From LB3-1 sp036401895 (GTDB taxonomy: Bacteria; Chloroflexota; Chloroflexia; Chloroflexales; Kallotenuaceae), in assembly GCA_036401895.1 (NCBI GenBank), contig DASWTW010000279.1:1-14937 (forward strand): a stretch of DNA of 14,937 nucleotides, given 5' to 3'. The notes below the pieces were generated by a model. The model did not search any database, was not told the origin of the DNA, and saw only the letters and a list, made by a program, of their open reading frames with translations. This document shows, one piece after another, positions 8,124-13,888 of this stretch (positions within the stretch are counted from its first letter, which is position 1; the number at the start of each line of letters is the position of its first letter). A program made the translations under genes and the position numbers.

Positions 8124-8152
8124 ATTATAACAACGCCCTGGCGGATTGTCAA
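8124..8152 (-). promoter_or_regulatory. Perfect consensus sigma-70 promoter of tRNA-Asp
   Basis: On the minus strand TTGACA (8147-8152) and TATAAT (8124-8129) are separated by exactly 17 nt, matching the housekeeping sigma consensus at all 12 positions. Transcription would start near 8117, leaving a 5' leader of about 9 nt before the mature tRNA end at 8108. Confidence 0.93.
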
Positions 8153-8174
8153 ATCATTTCTGGGCGGCGGGCAA

Positions 8175-8230
8175 CCAAAGGAACAAGGAAACAAAGGAGC
8201 AGGTTTCTTCTTTGTTCGTTTGTTCTTTGG
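8175..8230. repeat. Imperfect inverted repeat, purine-rich / pyrimidine-rich arms
   Basis: The left arm begins CCAAAGGAACAAGGAAAC and the right arm ends TTTGTTCGTTTGTTCTTTGG. The arms are reverse-complementary apart from single-base slips, so the 56 bp could form a long hairpin. The right arm carries the same GTTC-based words as the heptamer tract at 8322-8429. It lies upstream of the tRNA promoter and has no coding potential I trust. Confidence 0.55.
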
Positions 8231-8294
8231 CAGGCCCTCACCCCTGGCGCTTCGCGCCTTCCCCTCTCCCATTGCCATAGGCGAGGGGATTTTT
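8231..8294. repeat. C-rich intergenic element with two short hairpins
   Basis: The stretch contains CCCTCACCCC, then GGCGC-TTC-GCGCC (8246-8258), then CCCCTC (8261-8266) pairing with GAGGGG (8283-8288), followed by TTTTT (8290-8294). The CCCTCACCCC ... CCCCTCTCCC ... GAGGGG layout looks like a dispersed intergenic repeat of the kind common in GC-rich genomes. The second hairpin plus T run could act as a plus-strand terminator, but no plus-strand gene precedes it. Dispersal elsewhere in the genome cannot be seen from one window. Confidence 0.45.
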
Positions 8295-8321
8295 GGTACT
8301 TGCTTTGAACTCTTGCTCCTC

Positions 8322-8429
8322 GTTCCTCCCTGGTTCGTTTGTTCTTGGTTCTGTGTTCTTTGTTCTCTTGTTCTCCGTTAGGTTCTAGGTTCGCCCAGAG
8401 GGCACCCGGTTCTTGGTTCTAGGTTCTTT
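8322..8429. repeat. Degenerate 7-bp tandem repeat tract (GTTCTTG-like)
   Basis: GTTC occurs at 8322, 8333, 8341, 8348, 8355, 8362, 8370, 8382, 8389, 8409, 8416 and 8423. Most steps are exactly 7 or 8 bp, so the unit is a heptamer such as GTTCTTG, GTTCTGT, GTTCTTT or GGTTCTA. The tract reaches the 3' end of the pentapeptide-repeat gene. Together with 8109-8321 it fills the 319-bp gap between the tRNA and that gene, in which I see no protein or other RNA gene. Confidence 0.6.
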
Positions 8430-9090
8430 ATTCCTCCCACTTCACCTCGATCCCGAGCAGCCCGACGATATGCACCGCCTGGCCCGGCTCAATGATCGCG
8501 CCCTGGAGCTCCTTGATCCCAACTTTGAGCCCTTCCACCTTGGAGCCTCGCAGATCCGTGCCGACGAGCTTGGCGCCCGTAAAATCGGCGTTGCTGAGAT
8601 CGCAGTCCTTGAAGACCACGCCGCTGAGATCGGCCTCCGTAAATGACGCGCCGCTCAGGTTACAGCGCTCGAAGCGCGCCGCCTTGAACGACGACGACCA
8701 GAAGAGCGCGAACTCGGCGTTGCAATCTCTGATCACGGCGTCGGTGATCTCCGACGCCATCAGCTTGAGACCAACCAGCCGGCAGCCGGTGAACTCGATC
8801 CGGCTGAGATGCGCCTTTTCCCACTCGGCGCCTGCAAAATCGCACGTGTCGCAGCGCGTATCAAGCATCTGCGAGCTGGTGAGATGCGTGCGCGCCAGCG
8901 AGACCCGCTTGAGATGCGCCTGCTCGAAAAGCACATCGTCGGCTTCCTGCTCGCTGAAATCGCTGCTGGCAAGCAGGCACTGGCTGAAGGCACTCCCGTC
9001 CCGGAGCGTCTCGTCGACGCTGATCTCGGACAGCCCGGCTGCGGGCAGCTGCGGCGATTGGATTCCGGCGATGCGGCGCTTGCTTCTCAT
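8428..9090 (-). CDS. Pentapeptide-repeat protein
   Basis: This 220-residue protein is built mainly of A(D/N)LXX-type pentapeptide repeats from about residue 35 to 190, for example CNLSGASFTEADLSGVVF (143-160) and CDLSNADFTGAKLVGTDL (163-180). These fold into a right-handed quadrilateral beta-helix. The C-terminal GLKVGIKELQGAIIEPGQAVHIVGLLGIEV-like end is a short non-repeat cap. No signal peptide or membrane helix is seen. Family members include gyrase-protecting MfpA/Qnr proteins, but most are of unknown function and nothing here points to gyrase. The frame is open upstream to 9282, but an in-frame ATG at 9145-9147 lies inside the 19-bp element, so the ATG at 9090 is preferred; its Shine-Dalgarno (GGGTGAG) is weak. 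The gene is divergent from the HAD-GH65 unit. Confidence 0.88.
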   Translation of the reverse strand: MRSKRRIAGIQSPQLPAAGLSEISVDETLRDGSAFSQCLLASSDFSEQEADDVLFEQAHLKRVSLARTHLTSSQMLDTRCDTCDFAGAEWEKAHLSRIEFTGCRLVGLKLMASEITDAVIRDCNAEFALFWSSSFKAARFERCNLSGASFTEADLSGVVFKDCDLSNADFTGAKLVGTDLRGSKVEGLKVGIKELQGAIIEPGQAVHIVGLLGIEVKWEE

Positions 9091-9137
9091 GACAGACTCA
9101 CCCGATTTGCTACATGTGTTCGATCGTTCAGGTAGCG

Positions 9138-9156
9138 ACTCTAGCATCGCCGTCAA
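9138..9156 (-). promoter_or_regulatory. 19-bp shared upstream element, copy 2 (faces the pentapeptide-repeat gene)
   Basis: On the minus strand TTGACGGCGATGCTAGAGT is identical to the plus-strand copy at 7122-7140. It ends 47 nt upstream of the chosen ATG of the pentapeptide-repeat gene and points towards it, as the first copy points towards the methyltransferase gene. Flanking bases differ, so the identity is limited to these 19 bp. Confidence 0.5.
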
Positions 9157-9225
9157 GTACTTCCGTGGTCCAAAAGATGATGCACAGATTCGTGTAATGA
9201 GGCAGCAGGAGGATAAAATATCGAT

Positions 9226-10011
9226 ATGAGCTACCGTGGTGCAATCTTCGATGTCGACGGCGTGCTGGTGGACTCGCCACACGAGCGAGCCTGGCGCGAC
9301 ACGTTACGCGATCTGATGGAGACCGAGTGGCATGGGCTTTTACCACAGACCAGCTACCGGCCTGACGCGTTCACAACCGCTGTGTACCAGGAGTTTGTCG
9401 CCGGAAAGCCGCGCATGAGCGGCGCGCAGGCCGCGCTTGAGCACTTCGGGATTCCCGACGCCGCGCACCGCGCCGTGGAGTACGCCGAGCGCAAGCAGAA
9501 GCATGTGGTCGAGCTGATCGAGGCCGGCGAGTTCCTGGCCTTTCCCGACGCGCTGCGTTTTATTCTGGCGGTCAAAGCTGCCGGAATCAACGTGGCGGCT
9601 GCGTCGTCGTCCAAGAACGCCGAGCTGTTTCTGCGGCAGATCCGGCTGGATACCTTCGCCGCCGAGCAGGGCCTGCGCTACGATTTCGTGCGACCCGGCC
9701 TGACGCTGCTGGACTTCTTCGACGCCAATGTTGCCGGCCGCGATTTTCCCCAGGGCAAGCCGCATCCGATGATCTTTCTGACCGCCGCCGCAGAGCTGGG
9801 CATCGAGCCGCAGGACTGCTTTGTGGTCGAGGACGCGACGTCGGGCGTGCAAGCGGCTAAGGCGGGCAACATGGCGGCGCTGGGCGTGGCCCGCCTCGAC
9901 GACGAGGCGCTGCTCTCCGAGGCCGGCGCGGATCTCGTCGTCACCACGCTGGATGACGTAGCGCTCGCGGCGCTGGCGGCGGGCAAGCTGGAGCGAGGGA
10001 GAGCACGCTGA
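9226..10011 (+). CDS. HAD-superfamily hydrolase, beta-phosphoglucomutase-like
   Basis: This 261-residue protein belongs to HAD subfamily I. Motif I is FDVDGVLVD with nucleophile Asp9 and acid/base Asp11, motif II is AAASSSKN (125-131), motif III Lys178 is in QGKPHP and motif IV is VVEDATSGVQAAKAG with Glu202-Asp203. The alpha-helical cap lies between motifs I and II. In the beta-phosphoglucomutase family this set converts beta-glucose-1-phosphate to glucose-6-phosphate. The stop overlaps the GH65 phosphorylase ATG by one base (TGATG), which strongly supports that role, since phosphorylases of that family release beta-glucose-1-phosphate. A segment around 150-177 before motif III is longer than in short mutases, so a simple phosphatase remains possible. 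AGGAGG (9207-9212) is 13 nt from the ATG, longer than usual. Confidence 0.88.
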   Translation: MSYRGAIFDVDGVLVDSPHERAWRDTLRDLMETEWHGLLPQTSYRPDAFTTAVYQEFVAGKPRMSGAQAALEHFGIPDAAHRAVEYAERKQKHVVELIEAGEFLAFPDALRFILAVKAAGINVAAASSSKNAELFLRQIRLDTFAAEQGLRYDFVRPGLTLLDFFDANVAGRDFPQGKPHPMIFLTAAAELGIEPQDCFVVEDATSGVQAAKAGNMAALGVARLDDEALLSEAGADLVVTTLDDVALAALAAGKLERGRAR

Positions 10012-12284
10012 TGACGATGCAACGTTCACAAAACATCTGGGAGCTGGACTCCGATCCACGCTGGCTGATGACGATCGACGGCTGGAATCCCCAGCAGGAG
10101 CCGGGCATCGAGGCGGTGCTGGCGCTGCTCAACGGCTACGCGGGCACGCGCGCCGCGATCGAAGAGGGCAGCAGCAAATCACTGCCGGCAACCTTTCTCA
10201 ACGGCGTGTTCGACGCGGCCACCCAGGCGGTCGCTCAGGCGGGAGCAACGCCCGATTTCCAGGTCATCGCCGCGCCAACGCCTGAGCTGGTCGTCGCGCC
10301 CGACTGGTCGCGGCTGCGCATCCTGGCCGACGAGCAGCCGCTGCGGATCGAGAGCGCCGAGCTGATCGAGCAGCGCCGAACGCTCGATTTTCATCGCGGC
10401 GTGCTGCTGCGTGAGTGGCGGCTGCGGCACGGCGATCGCATCACGCGGCTGCGCTCACTGCGCTTCGCCTCGCTGCACGATCGGCATATTCTGGCGCAGG
10501 CGCTGGAGATCACGCCCGAAAACTGGCAGGGCAAGCTCACGATCGAGGCGATTGTCGAGGGCGCAGTGACCAACGAGGGCAACACCCGGCATCTGGTCAA
10601 TCACCAGACCAGCGACTTCGATCACGGCATGCTGCTCACGACCGAAACCTCGGAGCAGCAGATCAAGCTGTGCTTCGCGACCGCCGGCACGCTTCAAGGA
10701 GCACAGTTTGTCGTGACTAAGGACGTGCGGCCTCAGTCATTGATCCAGCGCTGGACCGTCACGGCGGCACAATCGCAGCCGGTCATCATGCACAAGCTCG
10801 TCACGGTCTTCACCTCGCGCGACGACGACGATCCGGCCACACGGGCCGTCGAGCGGCTGACGGCTTTGATGCAGGAAGGGCTGCCCACGCTGCTCGACCG
10901 ATCGATTGAGGCCTGGGATTCGCGCTGGCGCACGGCCGACGTGACGATCAGCGGCGACGAGGAGATCCAGCGCCAGACGCGCTTTGCCCTGTACCATCTG
11001 ATCGGCAGCGCGAACCCTGAGGACGAGCACGCCTCGCCGGGAGCGCGCTCTTTGACCGGCGAGCGCTACAAAGGCCACGTCTTCTGGGACACCGAGATCT
11101 TTGTTTTTCCATTCTTTGTCTACACCCACCCGCCGACGGCGCGCGCGCTGCTGATGTACCGCTACCATACGCTGCCGGCAGCCCGCGACAAGGCCCGCGC
11201 TCACGGCTATCGCGGCGCGCTCTACGCCTGGGAATCGACTGATAGCGGCGTGGATGTGACGCCGCCGTTTGTGTATAACTCGGCGGGCGAGCGGCTCGAA
11301 ATCCTGACCGGCATCCAGGAGCATCATATCTCGGCGGATGTTGCCTATGCGCTGTGGCAGTACTGGCACGCCACGCAGGACGAAGCATTCCTTGTGAGCG
11401 CGGGCGCGGAGATGCTGCTTGAGATGGCGCGCTTCTGGGCCTCGCGAGCCGAGCGCGGCGACGATGGGCGCTACCACATCCGCACGGTGATCGGCCCGGA
11501 TGAGTTCCACGAGCACGCCGACGATAACGCCTACACCAATCGCATGGCTAGCTGGGTGCTCCGGCGTGGCCTGGAAATCGTCGATTGGCTCAGGGCTGAG
11601 CATCCCCAGAGCTGGCATGAGCTTGCCACTCAGATCAGCTTCGATGACGGCGAGCTGGCGGCCTGGCGCGAAGTTGCCGACGGCCTGGTGGATAATTTCG
11701 ATCCCGCGACCGGTTTGTTCGAGCAGCATCGCGGCTACTACGATCTGGAATATATCGATCTGCAAAGCTACGAGCCGCGCAACACGACGATGGATGTGCT
11801 GCTCGGCTGGCAGCGGCTGACCAAAACGCAGATCATCAAGCAGGCCGACGTGGTCATGCTGCTCTTCCTGCTCGGCGATCGCTATCCGCGCGAGATCCAC
11901 GAGGCTAATTTCCGCTTCTACGAGCCGCGCACCTCACACGACAGCTCGCTCAGCCCGAGCTTCCACGCGCTGGCTGCCGCGCGTCTCGGCGAGACCGATC
12001 TGGCACGGCGCTACTTCACCAAAGCTGCCAACATTGATCTGGATTTCACGCGCGGTGTTACTGCGGCAGGCGGTGTGCATATCGCGGCGCTAGGCGGCAT
12101 GTGGCAGGCGCTGGTGTTTGGCTTCGGCGGTATGTTTGTCGAGGCCAGCGGCCTGCGCTTCGATCCGCATGTGCCCAAGGAATGGGGCGAGATCAGCTTC
12201 TCGGTCCAGTGGCGCGGCTCGACGCTGCGCGCTTCCGCAAGCGGCACCACCGCCGATGTGAGCCCGCCGGCACTGGGTTTCTAA
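10011..12284 (+). CDS. Glycoside hydrolase family 65 protein (alpha-glucan disaccharide phosphorylase)
   Basis: This 757-residue cytoplasmic enzyme has the full GH65 layout: an N-terminal beta-sandwich (about 1-265), a linker, an (alpha/alpha)6 barrel (about 315-690) and a short C-terminal beta segment. The barrel shows FWDTEIF (358-364), the general acid Glu498 in IGPDEFHEHADDNAYTN, the KQADV motif (610-614) that helps position substrate and HDSSLSPS (643-650) at the phosphate site. The presence of that phosphate site argues for a phosphorylase over a hydrolase. The substrate could be trehalose, maltose, kojibiose or nigerose; the sequence alone does not decide. The ATG shares one base with the upstream HAD stop, so translation is coupled. 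A terminator follows the stop. Confidence 0.92.
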   Translation: MTMQRSQNIWELDSDPRWLMTIDGWNPQQEPGIEAVLALLNGYAGTRAAIEEGSSKSLPATFLNGVFDAATQAVAQAGATPDFQVIAAPTPELVVAPDWSRLRILADEQPLRIESAELIEQRRTLDFHRGVLLREWRLRHGDRITRLRSLRFASLHDRHILAQALEITPENWQGKLTIEAIVEGAVTNEGNTRHLVNHQTSDFDHGMLLTTETSEQQIKLCFATAGTLQGAQFVVTKDVRPQSLIQRWTVTAAQSQPVIMHKLVTVFTSRDDDDPATRAVERLTALMQEGLPTLLDRSIEAWDSRWRTADVTISGDEEIQRQTRFALYHLIGSANPEDEHASPGARSLTGERYKGHVFWDTEIFVFPFFVYTHPPTARALLMYRYHTLPAARDKARAHGYRGALYAWESTDSGVDVTPPFVYNSAGERLEILTGIQEHHISADVAYALWQYWHATQDEAFLVSAGAEMLLEMARFWASRAERGDDGRYHIRTVIGPDEFHEHADDNAYTNRMASWVLRRGLEIVDWLRAEHPQSWHELATQISFDDGELAAWREVADGLVDNFDPATGLFEQHRGYYDLEYIDLQSYEPRNTTMDVLLGWQRLTKTQIIKQADVVMLLFLLGDRYPREIHEANFRFYEPRTSHDSSLSPSFHALAAARLGETDLARRYFTKAANIDLDFTRGVTAAGGVHIAALGGMWQALVFGFGGMFVEASGLRFDPHVPKEWGEISFSVQWRGSTLRASASGTTADVSPPALGF

Positions 12285-12328
12285 AAAACAAATCCGGGGA
12301 CGTGCGTTGCGTCCCCGGATTCTATCTT
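12285..12328. terminator. Bidirectional terminator between GH65 and arsM
   Basis: A perfect 12-bp stem AATCCGGGGACG / CGTCCCCGGATT (12291-12302 with 12310-12321) closes a 7-nt loop. On the minus strand it is followed by TGTTTTTT, a good terminator for arsM. On the plus strand the tail is CTATCTTT, weaker but probably enough for the GH65 transcript, whose stop is 6 nt before the stem. Confidence 0.9.
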
Positions 12329-12344
12329 TACTGCCAACCGTGCT

Positions 12345-13199
12345 TTACACAGCGGCCGGCTTGGTCGCACGCACAAAGGTGCTCGCAAAGCGACCAACGA
12401 TCTGCGCAGCCAGATCGTCGCCCAGGCGCGCGGCCCACGCCGGCAGGGGCTGCGGCAGATCGCCTGTGGTGTAGCGCCGGGTGACCTCCAGATCGATGTG
12501 CTCGAAGCCTGCCGCCGCCAGTCCGTCGCGATACTCAGCATCGGTCAGCGCTCCCGCGATGCAGCCGGCCCAGGATGAGAGATCCCGCCGCAGCTCGGCG
12601 CTGTCCACCAGATCCGCCGGCAGCCCGCCATGAATCACGATGTCTGAGACGGCGAAGCGGCCACCCGGCTTGAGCACCCGAAAGGCCTCACGCAGCACCG
12701 GTGCTTTGTCGGCAGCCAAATTGATCACACAGTTCGAGATGATCACATCGACACTGTTGTCGGGCAGCGGAATCGCCGCGATGTCGCCCTTGAGAAACTC
12801 GACGTTCTCCACGCCGGACTCGGCCACGTTCCGGCGCGCCAGATCCAGCATCTCGTCGGTCATATCCAGGCCATAGGCAAAGCCGGTCGGTCCGACGCGT
12901 CGTGCCGAGAGCAGCACGTCGATACCGCCGCCGCTACCTAGATCCAGCACGACCTCGCCCGGATGCAGCTCTGCCAGCGCGGTAGGATTACCGCAGCCAA
13001 GTGAGGCCAGCGCCGCTTTCAACGGCACACCGCTCAGCTCTGCCGTATCGTATAGGCCGATAGAGATCGTGTTGTCACTGGTGCTGCCGCAGCAGCCGTC
13101 GCCGCAGCATGAGCTGGGCTTATCCTGGAGCACGTCGGCGGCGATCGAGCCATAGCGGGCGCGCACAGCATCGGTGATCGTTTGGTTCTCGGCGGACAT
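12345..13199 (-). CDS. arsM: Arsenite S-adenosylmethionine methyltransferase ArsM
   Basis: This 284-residue cytoplasmic enzyme methylates trivalent arsenic using SAM, giving methylated and finally volatile arsenicals. The SAM site is VVLDLGSGGGIDV (83-95) with the acidic GLDMTDEML (110-118). Three cysteines sit where ArsM proteins bind As(III): Cys69 in LGCGNP, Cys157 in ISNCVINLAADK and Cys213 in WAGCIAGAL. A further N-terminal cluster CCGDGCCG (31-38) is common in bacterial ArsM. The start at 13199 has AAAGGAGG 6 nt upstream; a farther ATG at 13229 lies inside the operator and is rejected. arsR lies upstream on the same strand but is separated by a terminator, and arsM has its own ArsR-like palindrome, so it is probably induced by arsenite from its own promoter. 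Confidence 0.96.
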   Translation of the reverse strand: MSAENQTITDAVRARYGSIAADVLQDKPSSCCGDGCCGSTSDNTISIGLYDTAELSGVPLKAALASLGCGNPTALAELHPGEVVLDLGSGGGIDVLLSARRVGPTGFAYGLDMTDEMLDLARRNVAESGVENVEFLKGDIAAIPLPDNSVDVIISNCVINLAADKAPVLREAFRVLKPGGRFAVSDIVIHGGLPADLVDSAELRRDLSSWAGCIAGALTDAEYRDGLAAAGFEHIDLEVTRRYTTGDLPQPLPAWAARLGDDLAAQIVGRFASTFVRATKPAAV

Positions 13200-13214
13200 G
13201 GTAGCCTCCTTTAT

Positions 13215-13220
13215 GTTATA
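13215..13220 (-). promoter_or_regulatory. Candidate -10 box of arsM
   Basis: TATAAC on the minus strand matches five of six positions of the -10 consensus and lies just downstream of the arsM palindrome. Transcription from it would start a few bases before AAAGGAGG, leaving a short leader like that of arsR. No good -35 is found 16-18 nt upstream, so this is tentative. Confidence 0.35.
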
Positions 13221-13240
13221 CATCGACACTTATCAATGTA
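13219..13240. promoter_or_regulatory. ArsR-type operator upstream of arsM
   Basis: TACATCGA-N6-TCAATGTA is a 22-bp palindrome with one mismatched pair. Its core ATCGACACTTATCAAT matches the core of the arsR operator (13698-13713) at 13 of 16 positions, including the spacer ACTT. It lies 20 nt before the arsM ATG, where a bound repressor would block transcription. Confidence 0.72.
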
Positions 13241-13248
13241 TAGGCGAT

Positions 13249-13290
13249 AAAAAAAGGACATGCTGGGCAGTTTGTTAGCGCAACATGTCC
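13249..13290 (-). terminator. Terminator overlapping the 3' end of arsR
   Basis: On the minus strand GGACATGTTG (13281-13290) pairs with CAGCATGTCC (13256-13265) with one G-U pair, followed by seven T (13249-13255). The left arm encodes the last codons of arsR and the TAA stop lies in the loop. It should end the arsR transcript before arsM. Confidence 0.72.
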
Positions 13291-13661
13291 ATCAACACAC
13301 AGATCTCGGCGAGCCGTTCCCGCTGAACGTAGTAGTAGGCCCATACGCCTTGCTTCTCATAGCCGACCAGCCCGGCCTCACGCAGCACACGCAGATGATG
13401 CGAGATCGTCGGCTGCTTGGGCCGCTGCCCGGTCTGTGGGTCCGGCAGCCCGACCACGCCTTCGAAATCGCAGACGCAGACCTTGCCGGTGTGCTGCACA
13501 AGAATATCCAGGATCTGAAGCCGTGTGGGATCGGCCAGCGCTTTGATCAGATCCGCCGCCGCTTTGGCCTGCTCGTCACCCAGACGCGGCATGACGCTGG
13601 TGCAGCAGTTTTGCCCGGTTTGTCGCCTGGGCTCTAGAATGATCGTTTCAGACGTTGCCAT
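13275..13661 (-). CDS. arsR: ArsR/SmtB-family arsenic-responsive repressor
   Basis: This 128-residue protein is a winged-helix metalloregulator that leaves its operator when As(III) binds. LIKALADPTRLQILDIL (38-54) and TISHHLRVLREAGLVGYEKQG (85-105) are the typical first and recognition helices, and VWAYYYV is the wing. Metal-binding thiols are visible: VCVCDF (Cys62, Cys64) as in classic ArsR, plus an N-terminal NCC (Cys19, Cys20), like the Cys15/16/55 site known from Corynebacterium ArsR. An insert GLPDPQTGQRPKQ separates the metal motif from the recognition helix. The frame is open to an ATG at 13712, but that codon lies in the -35 box, so the ATG at 13661 is the start; an AGGAG is only 2-3 nt before it. 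The neighbouring arsM confirms the role. Confidence 0.95.
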   Translation of the reverse strand: MATSETIILEPRRQTGQNCCTSVMPRLGDEQAKAAADLIKALADPTRLQILDILVQHTGKVCVCDFEGVVGLPDPQTGQRPKQPTISHHLRVLREAGLVGYEKQGVWAYYYVQRERLAEICVLMDMLR

Positions 13662-13683
13662 AGCTCCTGCTCTCAATAGTTGG

Positions 13684-13712
13684 AGTGTACACCCTGTATT
13701 GATACTTGTCAA
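13684..13712 (-). promoter_or_regulatory. arsR promoter
   Basis: TTGACA (13707-13712) and TACACT (13684-13689) on the minus strand are separated by 17 nt. The start point would be near 13677, giving a leader of about 16 nt before the ATG at 13661. The -35 box lies inside the palindrome at 13697-13714. Confidence 0.85.
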
Positions 13713-13714
13713 TA
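13697..13714. promoter_or_regulatory. ArsR-type operator overlapping the arsR -35 box
   Basis: TATTGA-N6-TCAATA is a perfect 18-bp palindrome of the TTGA-N6-TCAA type used by ArsR/SmtB repressors. It covers the -35 box, so bound ArsR would exclude RNA polymerase (autoregulation). A related copy precedes arsM. Confidence 0.8.
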
Positions 13715-13736
13715 TACCTAAGAATAATGCTTATTG

Positions 13737-13885
13737 TTGCTTTGCTCAGGTCAAGCAGGCCCAGGATCTGGCGAGGTTGAAGTCGTAGAGAGCAAAGCAA
13801 GACCAGCCCTTGCAGGCTTCCTCTCTGCTCTCTAGATTATGTTTAGCGGTGCGTGAAATTGAAGAAATACGGGCTAAGGGCTGGT
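13737..13885. repeat. Cluster of interlocking inverted repeats (possible structured RNA or site)
   Basis: Three perfect inverted repeats occupy the gap between the J-like gene and arsR. IR-A is TTGCTTTGCTC / GAGCAAAGCAA (13737-13747, 13790-13800), IR-B is TAGAGAGCA / TGCTCTCTA (13786-13794, 13826-13834) and IR-C is ACCAGCCCTT / AAGGGCTGGT (13802-13811, 13876-13885). IR-A and IR-B share bases and cannot form together; IR-B and IR-C would cross as a pseudoknot. Within the IR-A loop lie TCAA/TTGA and CCAG-GAT-CTGG. No credible protein is encoded here. Confidence 0.5.
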
Positions 13886-13888
13886 AGG

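Noticed and set aside
8322..8429. CRISPR-like array
   Set aside because: The repeated unit is only about 7 bp, degenerate and without spacers; no cas gene is present in the window.
9170..9198. Promoter for the HAD-GH65 unit (TGTAAT at 9193)
   Set aside because: The -10 match is fair, but the corresponding -35 (CCAAAA or TCCAAA) is poor, so the promoter is left uncalled.
10737..11900. 387-codon open frame on the minus strand inside the GH65 gene
   Set aside because: GH65 catalytic motifs are intact on the plus strand across the whole span. The antisense frame has no ribosome binding site and no recognisable domain.
13662..13712. Upstream start for arsR at 13712
   Set aside because: The ATG lies within the -35 box and operator, upstream of the predicted transcription start, so it cannot be in the mRNA from that promoter.
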